Part shown: positions 14,792 to 19,203 of the stretch, piece after piece
Layout of the letters: each line of letters opens with the position of its first letter
How positions within the stretch are numbered: position 1 is the first letter of the stretch
Assembly (NCBI GenBank): GCA_023436205.1
Contig: JAEZKC010000132.1
Span: 1-19,203, forward strand
DNA: 19,203 nt
Source of the DNA: Fibrobacterota bacterium
GTDB lineage: Bacteria; Fibrobacterota; Chitinivibrionia; Chitinivibrionales; Chitinispirillaceae
Direction: 5' to 3'
The notes under the pieces: generated by a model
Database searches by the model: none
Told to the model about the DNA's origin: nothing
The model's input: only the letters and a program-made list of their open reading frames with translations
Program-made: the position numbers and the translations under genes

Positions 14792-15262
14792 ATGAAGAGA
14801 CTTCCTGCTTTCTTTCCATTTTTCCTTCTTTTAGCTACTAATTCATTTTGCCAACTGAACGGGGAATGGCTGGATACAAGCTTTGCAGAATCGCGAAAGG
14901 ATCCTTACGACGCTAATACAGTTTGTAGAATATATCGATTTACAAAATTAGAGATATTCGATTCATTGTTTCATTGTAGTATGTCCACAAATAGAGATAC
15001 CATTAAAAACAGCTTTAAGGGAACAATTAGGATTAACCGGGATACTCTATTTTTTTCCCCTCCCAAAACAAGTTACTATGAACAATTCCGGTACAAGTTA
15101 CAGAACGGTCAATTAGAGTTATATGATTACTATTGCAAATCAAAAGTAGATAGCCTATCCCTGGGAGTAGCATTTAGTTGTTTTGGTTACCTGTTTTTAA
15201 CTGCTAAACCGGAATATGTTTTTAAAAGACCGAAGGAACTTCTGAATTCTCATGAGGAATAA
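14792..15262 (+). CDS. Secreted protein, possibly lipocalin-like
   Basis: ATG 14792 gives 156 residues with a signal peptide, KRLPAFFPFFLLLATNSFC followed by QLNGEW. This end resembles the NSFA-Q cleavage site frequent in Bacteroidota-type secreted proteins, with Cys in place of Ala, so lipidation at C20 is a weaker alternative. The mature protein opens with LNGEWLDTSF, then strand-like runs (YRFTKLEIF, GTIRINRDTLFF, QFRYKLQNGQLELYDYYC), in the order expected for lipocalin-like domains. The stop codon lies inside the motif GAGGAATAAGAGCGC found at other junctions. It is probably cotranscribed with the preceding lipoprotein gene. Confidence 0.68.
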   Translation: MKRLPAFFPFFLLLATNSFCQLNGEWLDTSFAESRKDPYDANTVCRIYRFTKLEIFDSLFHCSMSTNRDTIKNSFKGTIRINRDTLFFSPPKTSYYEQFRYKLQNGQLELYDYYCKSKVDSLSLGVAFSCFGYLFLTAKPEYVFKRPKELLNSHEE

Positions 15263-15390
15263 GAGCGCTGGGGATAAAGACAGGATAAAAGGTATTTCCG
15301 ATTGAATAAATATCTTTTTATGGAAATCAATCCCCCTTCAAGTCGCCCAAGACTGAATACATAGTTGGAATCAAAACAAGGAGAAAAAAA

Positions 15391-15965
15391 TTGAGAAGCA
15401 AGAGGAAGAGATTTGCGATCATTTTATCATCTTGCTATTAATCACTATAGCACACTGGTATTTTGGAACAACCCTATTCACCAGATGGGCTTACCGCGGG
15501 TTTGATAGTCAAGAGTATACAAAAAAAACGATGAGAATGTGGATAAAAGTATTCGAACGCGAACATAAGGCATTTCTTTCAAAGTACTGGCCGTCAGGCA
15601 CAATTCCGTATGTTTCACCAACTGGTTTCGCTGAAATAGTTCAAGGAAATGACTATCAGTTTGAGCCGTATACGGATACCGTCGACAGTATGTCGAACCT
15701 CAAAGGCTACTGGTATATGAACAAATGTGTTGTGACCTGTAAACCATTGGACATTAAAACAAACTGGCCAGATGGGTACAGGGTCAAGATAAGCGCTTTC
15801 TTTTGGCCGGACTCTGCTCGAGATACACTCAGGCTTTTAGATGATGCTGCTTTGGAAATGCCAAAACAGAAAGACTATGAAGTCGAATATGTTGGCCGTT
15901 GGTACAAGTGGATTGCATATCGATTTATTAATATTTCGCCTGGCTATGTTTCGGATTTGGACTGA
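15391..15965 (+). CDS. Membrane-anchored hypothetical protein with disturbed 5' end
   Basis: The main frame is open from a TTG at 15432 to 15965 (LLLITIAHWYFGTTLFTRW..., 177 residues). It has one N-terminal membrane segment and a probably extracytoplasmic domain containing GYWYMNKCVVTCKP, AFFWPDSARDTLRLLDD and YVGRWYKWIAYRFINISPG. A good ribosome binding site (AAGGAG) precedes a TTG at 15391, which reads RSKRKRFAIILSSCY and stops. Shifting by one base near 15425-15434 would join this basic, anchor-like N-terminus to the main frame. Alternatively the main frame may start at ATT 15390 or at TTG 15432. The family is not recognised. The start given assumes the joined form. Confidence 0.55.
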
Positions 15966-16012
15966 AAAGCGCTAGGCCCTGCATGAACTGTAAGTCAATA
16001 ATTTGAGCTAAG

Positions 16013-16150
16013 ATGACTGGAATCATTCTGAAAATCTGTCTGGTACTACTCCTGTTTTTCGGACTTTTTTTGCTCCTTTCTGTTATTCTCGGGAGATCCA
16101 GAAAAGAAATGATCAGAGATATAATTGATGCAATCTTGTCAATATTCTAA
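16013..16150 (+). CDS. 45-aa single-pass membrane peptide
   Basis: ATG 16013 opens 45 codons ending at TAA 16148-16150. Residues 3-26 are strongly hydrophobic (IILKICLVLLLFFGLFLLLS is within this span). A basic turn GRSRK and an amphipathic helix (EMIRDIIDAILSIF) follow. A membrane helix plus a short amphipathic tail is a common layout of regulatory or toxin-like membrane peptides, but no family is recognised and no antisense antitoxin RNA could be shown. There is no strong ribosome binding site (GAGCTAAG upstream). It lies 47 bases after the previous gene. Confidence 0.5.
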   Translation: MTGIILKICLVLLLFFGLFLLLSVILGRSRKEMIRDIIDAILSIF

Positions 16151-16551
16151 CACATTCTATTCATAACGACAAAATTAAGAGCGCATTTAATAGAGAAGGC
16201 CTAAAACAACCTAGACTATGTGTTCGCCGTAGCGGGTAGGATTCAGTAGCTTCTTGTTTGTACCCTTATAGTTCACAGTACCCTTTTTTCTACTCAGTGC
16301 CGTGCTCATTTGCGTAAAACAGAAGAGATAGAAAGTGTGCGTGCAATTGGTTGTGCGTAAAGATGAAGATGTAATTTGATATCAGAGGTATACAGTATTC
16401 CAGCCTGAAAACTTGCCCGATATTGCAGCATTGTACAGTGGGAATTATTTTAGTTCCAAGGGCCTTGTATAAAAACAATTTATCAAATGATTTGGTCTTG
16501 AAGACCCACTGGGGTTTGAAGGTAAAAAACATCTAAAGGGGGATATGAATT
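16151..16551. other. Gap with repeat B copy 3
   Basis: No gene is visible. The gap contains a degenerate post-stop-type motif near 16182 (TTAAGAGCGCATTTAATAGA), a stretch of mixed composition without features to about 16380, repeat B copy 3, and a small imperfect dyad GGTCTT/AAGACC near 16494-16506. The last bases (AAAGGGGGAT) form the ribosome binding site of the chagasin-like gene. Confidence 0.5.
16391..16468 (+). repeat. Dispersed repeat B, copy 3 (diverged, shorter)
   Basis: It shares GATATTGCAGC, the core GGGAATTATTTTAG and GGGCCTTG with copies 1 and 2 in the same order and spacing, and on the left shares TATTCCAGCCTGAAAACTTGC with the copy 2 flank. The right third (AAATGTGTCAAAG) is missing. 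It ends about 83 bases before the chagasin-like gene, the same distance as copy 2 from its gene. Confidence 0.75.
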
Positions 16552-16929
16552 ATGAAAAACAGCATTCCTTTATCATTAGCCATAGCTTTGTCATGTACGA
16601 TTATAATCAATTGCAGTTTACCGAATGACGGAATCGCCTTCGAAATTGTGGAGACAGATAACGGGAAAACGTTCCAGGCTGAAATGAATGACGAATTCAC
16701 CATAGCATTATATGAATGCGTTGGGTGTGCCTACGAATGGACAATTACCAAACAGGACCCAGGCAATATTAGCTTGGAAGAAAAGACCAGTAGAGACAGG
16801 AGTTGTACCAATTGCAAGGGAGGCTCATTGATGAGAGTATTCAGATTTAAATGCCTTCAAAGAGGTCAATCAGATTTGGAACTTGCATATTTCGAGGATA
16901 CTCTCAGCGTAACTATTGATGTACAATGA
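16552..16929 (+). CDS. Chagasin-like (inhibitor I42) lipoprotein
   Basis: ATG 16552 follows AAAGGGGG and gives 125 residues. The signal MKNSIPLSLAIALSCTIIIN leads to lipobox cysteine C21. The mature part shows the chagasin pattern: a first strand with FEIVETDNGKTFQAEMNDEF, a loop-plus-Trp segment CVGCAYEWTI at the position of the usual NPTTGYxW inhibitory loop, and the closing RVFRFKCLQRGQSDLELAYF (95-114), corresponding to the family's FxFxA..G...L.L.Y. Members block papain-like cysteine proteases. The standard NPTTG loop is replaced by ECVGC, and cysteines at 56, 59, 85, 88 and 101 could make disulphides. Inhibitory activity is therefore uncertain. It would be anchored in the envelope. Confidence 0.7.
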   Translation: MKNSIPLSLAIALSCTIIINCSLPNDGIAFEIVETDNGKTFQAEMNDEFTIALYECVGCAYEWTITKQDPGNISLEEKTSRDRSCTNCKGGSLMRVFRFKCLQRGQSDLELAYFEDTLSVTIDVQ

Positions 16930-16974
16930 AATGAATATGGTAACCATTACCAAGGAAAAAAGAAGTTATAGTCA

Positions 16975-17592
16975 TTGAAAACGAATTCTGTTATCTTTGT
17001 AGCATCTTTTCTCGCCATAAGCGCTCTCATGAAGTGCACCGATAAACCCATTTCACTGGAATTGGAAGATCCCTTCACCATCACCGAGTCTGTGATTAAT
17101 AACGTGGAAAACGGATATGTGTTCGAAAAAGGGACTGTCCAGCTGAATCAATTCAACTATCTCGTTGTACCGGATAATGCCACCATAGTATCTGAAGCCT
17201 CTGGTACTGCAATGAAAATATATAGTCGCAAAGAGCTGACCTTTTTCGGGCATCCGTCGCGTGCAATGAGCATCAAAACAGGCTATAAATATATGGGATA
17301 CTGTACCCAAGTAAAAAACGATTCTCTATTTCTTGCCACCTTTGGAGAATGGAATTCGTATATAGAAGGCGGTACTTCAATGGAACACTTGCTCTGTGTT
17401 CCCAATACCATTCACCTTATAAAACGCTCCGGACTTTCTGGTGAAAACAGTATCGGAAAAGGAAAGACTACTACTTACATCGAACCACCTGCGGATTGTT
17501 ACTGGTATGGTCCGTTTCAACCGGGTACAGGTTGGAGCAAAGTAGAATTGGAGCTTGATTCGCTTCGTACAGCTGAAAACCTGAACAGATAG
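16975..17592 (+). CDS. Hypothetical lipoprotein
   Basis: An in-frame TAG lies six bases before the TTG at 16975, and no ATG occurs at the N-terminus, so TTG is the likely start (AAGAAG upstream). The 205-residue product begins KTNSVIFVASFLAISALMKC, with C21 as lipobox cysteine (ALMKC, a tolerable variant). The mature protein is mostly strand-like: VFEKGTVQLNQFNYLVVPDN, then SGTAMKIYSRKELTFFG, YMGYCTQVKNDSLFLATFGE, and near the end DCYWYGPFQPGTGWSKVELE. No family is recognised. It is predicted to be lipid-anchored in the envelope. It follows the chagasin-like gene by 45 bases and may share its transcript. Confidence 0.7.
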   Translation: MKTNSVIFVASFLAISALMKCTDKPISLELEDPFTITESVINNVENGYVFEKGTVQLNQFNYLVVPDNATIVSEASGTAMKIYSRKELTFFGHPSRAMSIKTGYKYMGYCTQVKNDSLFLATFGEWNSYIEGGTSMEHLLCVPNTIHLIKRSGLSGENSIGKGKTTTYIEPPADCYWYGPFQPGTGWSKVELELDSLRTAENLNR

Positions 17593-17643
17593 GTAGTAAA
17601 GTTCTGATAAACTACCAAATTATTTCAAACAGATATAGATACT

Positions 17644-18150
17644 ATGAAATTTCTTTTCCTCATGTTTCTTCTACTTGTTTCGTGCGAAAAAGCCAAAAGA
17701 ATTGATACATACTATCCTTCCGGAGAGTTACTATCATCACATTATGAAGTAAATAAAAAGAGGAATGGCCCTTCTGTTTTGTATAACATTAAAGGTGATA
17801 CGATTGAATATGAGGAGTATCAAAATGACACTTTAAATGGAAGGGTATTTAAAAAAAGTAATGATGGTACAAAGTTCTTGGGGTTTTACAAAAACAATAT
17901 ACCAGATAGTAATTACATCGTCATCAACAATGAGAACGATACTGTAGTATTCATGCATTTTGATGAAGGTAAAATTTCCGGAAGGGCATCTTTCTATCTT
18001 GGAACGACCAAATTCGTTTGTGAGTTCCTCAATGGCCGGGCATATAATGGAACATGGAGCAATAGAGCGGAAAGCCCATTCCCCATTTCTCAATATCTAT
18101 GCACTTATAAAAATGGAATACTAACTGATACCTTGAGGAAATTGTATTAA
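17644..18150 (+). CDS. YwqK/MORN-variant repeat lipoprotein
   Basis: ATG 17644 gives 168 residues with a short, clear lipoprotein signal MKFLFLMFLLLVSC (lipobox LVSC, C14). The mature part has repeats of the YwqK or MORN-variant type: TYYPSGELLSSHYEVNKKRN, then GPSVLYNIKGDTIEYEEYQN, then DTLNGRVFKKSNDGTKFLGF, each with a Y-x-x-x-G-x-x strand and turn, followed by looser copies (FMHFDEGKISGRASFY, VCEFLNGRAYNGTW). Such repeats form open beta sheets. YwqK itself is named as a toxin-antitoxin component in some annotations, but nothing here shows a partner toxin. The ribosome binding site is weak. Confidence 0.72.
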   Translation: MKFLFLMFLLLVSCEKAKRIDTYYPSGELLSSHYEVNKKRNGPSVLYNIKGDTIEYEEYQNDTLNGRVFKKSNDGTKFLGFYKNNIPDSNYIVINNENDTVVFMHFDEGKISGRASFYLGTTKFVCEFLNGRAYNGTWSNRAESPFPISQYLCTYKNGILTDTLRKLY

Positions 18151-18169
18151 AAGGAAACGAGAAGAGTTG

Positions 18170-18268
18170 ATGGAAAAATACGTATTCCCGAAAATTGAAG
18201 GCAACATTGAGATTGTGCTTCGAGATGATAGAGTGATTACCGCAGCAGATCCTCACGAATTCAGGTGA
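18170..18268 (+). CDS. Possible 32-aa peptide
   Basis: ATG 18170, with AAGAG nearby and AAGGAAACGAG somewhat further upstream, opens 32 codons to TGA 18266-18268, ending seven bases before the next start. The sequence includes EKYVFPKIEGNIEIVLRDD and ends PHEFR. The composition looks like a genuine protein fragment. It could be a small coupled peptide or the remnant of a larger gene. Confidence 0.3.
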   Translation: MEKYVFPKIEGNIEIVLRDDRVITAADPHEFR

Positions 18269-18275
18269 ATAATAA

Positions 18276-19163
18276 ATGAAAAAAACGATTGGCACTTTAT
18301 TCTTAATCTGTTTGCTTCATAATTGCTTTTCAGAGTACAAGGCTGAGATAAAATCCATTGTTTGCGACAATATTCTTGGAAGCTTTCTAGCTTACCCCTC
18401 ACTATCTGATCAGGGAATATTCATCATAACAGAAGAGGCTTTTACAAAATATTCATACAGTTTTAAATTTTTTGATATCACCACACAAAAGTTACACGAT
18501 TTATGCTCATACAGTGATGAAGAAAAAGTCGATCCAACAGACCGTCCTCTCTGTTTTTGCACGCCTGGATTAAACAATAACAACCAAATAGTTGTAATTT
18601 GTCGTGATTCCAATTGTTTGGTAATCAAGAGTCACAGTTCAGAAGTTTCAAACAAAGAATTATCCTATGAGTTAACAAAATGCGCTGAATCTTCTACAAT
18701 TGACAGTTTAGGAGCTTATAACTTCCGGGATTTTTTTGATCAAGAATACAATGACAATAACGTTTCTATATACATAACCGACAGTATACTTGTTTATGTC
18801 GATGGTAAAAAAAGAACTGACTTTAAAAAGTTTAAAACTGTAGGCTTTAAATATTTTAAAAAATCTAAGCAAATTATAACTCTATCGTTTGTTCATGCTG
18901 CCCATTTTAAAGAGGATCGCAAATCTGATTTTGAATGTGAAATAAATTTCGAGAACACCAGTGAAGAGAAATTCATTAAATATGAAAAGATGTTTGAAGA
19001 TATGAAGTCTAATACAACCGAAAAGCAGATTATAGATTTGGCAAATAATTTAAAGTGGGTGCTGACATTATTGGTGATTGTAGTTTCCCAATTTATCTCC
19101 AGTCCTAATCCTTCTTTATTTCCGGCCTCATTCTCGCTTTCTGCCCAGGCAAAAAAGGGCTGA
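18276..19163 (+). CDS. Large hypothetical lipoprotein with unusual C-terminus
   Basis: ATG 18276 gives 295 residues. The signal MKKTIGTLFLICLLHNC ends at lipobox cysteine C17. The mature domain looks beta-rich, of beta-propeller-like or sensor type: FLAYPSLSDQGIFIITEEAF, YSFKFFDITTQKLHDLCSY, PGLNNNNQIVVICRDSNCLV, with several Cys. From about residue 257 the sequence changes: a hydrophobic run WVLTLLVIVVSQFI, then a Ser/Pro/Phe-rich tail of about 28 residues that reads like translated non-coding DNA. The original C-terminus may have been lost by insertion or recombination. The function is not recognised. Confidence 0.68.
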   Translation: MKKTIGTLFLICLLHNCFSEYKAEIKSIVCDNILGSFLAYPSLSDQGIFIITEEAFTKYSYSFKFFDITTQKLHDLCSYSDEEKVDPTDRPLCFCTPGLNNNNQIVVICRDSNCLVIKSHSSEVSNKELSYELTKCAESSTIDSLGAYNFRDFFDQEYNDNNVSIYITDSILVYVDGKKRTDFKKFKTVGFKYFKKSKQIITLSFVHAAHFKEDRKSDFECEINFENTSEEKFIKYEKMFEDMKSNTTEKQIIDLANNLKWVLTLLVIVVSQFISSPNPSLFPASFSLSAQAKKG

Positions 19164-19184
19164 TACTAAATTATCAGTTTGTTT
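19160..19184 (+). terminator. Weak hairpin after the last gene
   Basis: CTGATA (19160-19165) and TATCAG (19172-19177) flank CTAAAT and are followed by TTTGTTT. The stem is short and AT-rich but in the right place for a weak intrinsic terminator. Confidence 0.4.
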
Positions 19185-19203
19185 CCTGCTTTTTTCGACG
19201 AAA

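Overview
The window looks like an accessory, gene-accumulation region from a Gram-negative environmental bacterium. An origin in or near the Fibrobacterota/Chlorobi/Bacteroidota group is a guess. It rests on the many small lipoproteins with N-terminal lipoboxes, a Bacteroidota-style signal peptide end (NSFC-Q) and GTCCCGTAGGGAC-type intergenic palindromes. No rRNA, tRNA, CRISPR array, transposase or integrase was recognised. Apart from one partial gene at the left edge on the minus strand, every supported gene is on the plus strand.

Layout. 1-358 (minus): partial gene for an unrecognised protein that runs off the left edge. 463-527: nested hairpin. 640-1515: small two-helix membrane protein, a tiny cysteine-rich ORF and a DKNYY-like lipoprotein. 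1516-2687: gene-free DNA made largely of repeats, namely four GTCCCGTAGGGAC palindromes in mirror-symmetric layout and two exact 43-bp direct repeats. 2688-4419: two GC-richer genes encoding diverged paralogues of an unrecognised helical protein, with a strong hairpin terminator between them. 4570-4880: a degenerate 21-bp-period repeat array whose motif switches strand near the middle.

5184-13320 is a series of small, mostly AT-rich genes of unrelated function: a TPR-like protein, a DUF6869-like protein, a SAM methyltransferase, a SigZ-type sigma factor, an EFR1-type flavodoxin/ferredoxin protein with a DUF4386-type membrane protein, a second methyltransferase with a small overlapping ORF, an isochorismatase-type hydrolase and a WYL-domain regulator. 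After these comes a frameshifted DJ-1/PfpI gene (13434-14065), with a perfect 8-bp-arm palindrome at the regulator/PfpI junction. 14264-19163 is dominated by secreted or lipid-anchored proteins: two possible lipocalin-like proteins, a single-pass membrane protein with a disturbed 5' end, a 45-aa membrane peptide, a chagasin-like (I42) lipoprotein, an unknown lipoprotein, a YwqK/MORN-like lipoprotein, and a large lipoprotein whose C-terminus looks aberrant.

How the parts relate. Gene order follows no single pathway. Several junctions share non-coding elements: repeat A (about 126 bp, two copies, about 94% identical), repeat B (two 86-bp copies about 87% identical plus a shorter third), and a degenerate G-A-A-T-A-A-G-A/CGCG motif after stop codons. 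Each A or B copy lies upstream of a plus-strand gene in the same orientation. This resembles a cassette array built by repeated insertion of gene-plus-leader units. I could not identify canonical integron attC core sites, so the mechanism is open. All percentages are hand counts from the sequence, and family assignments come from motif recognition without database searches.
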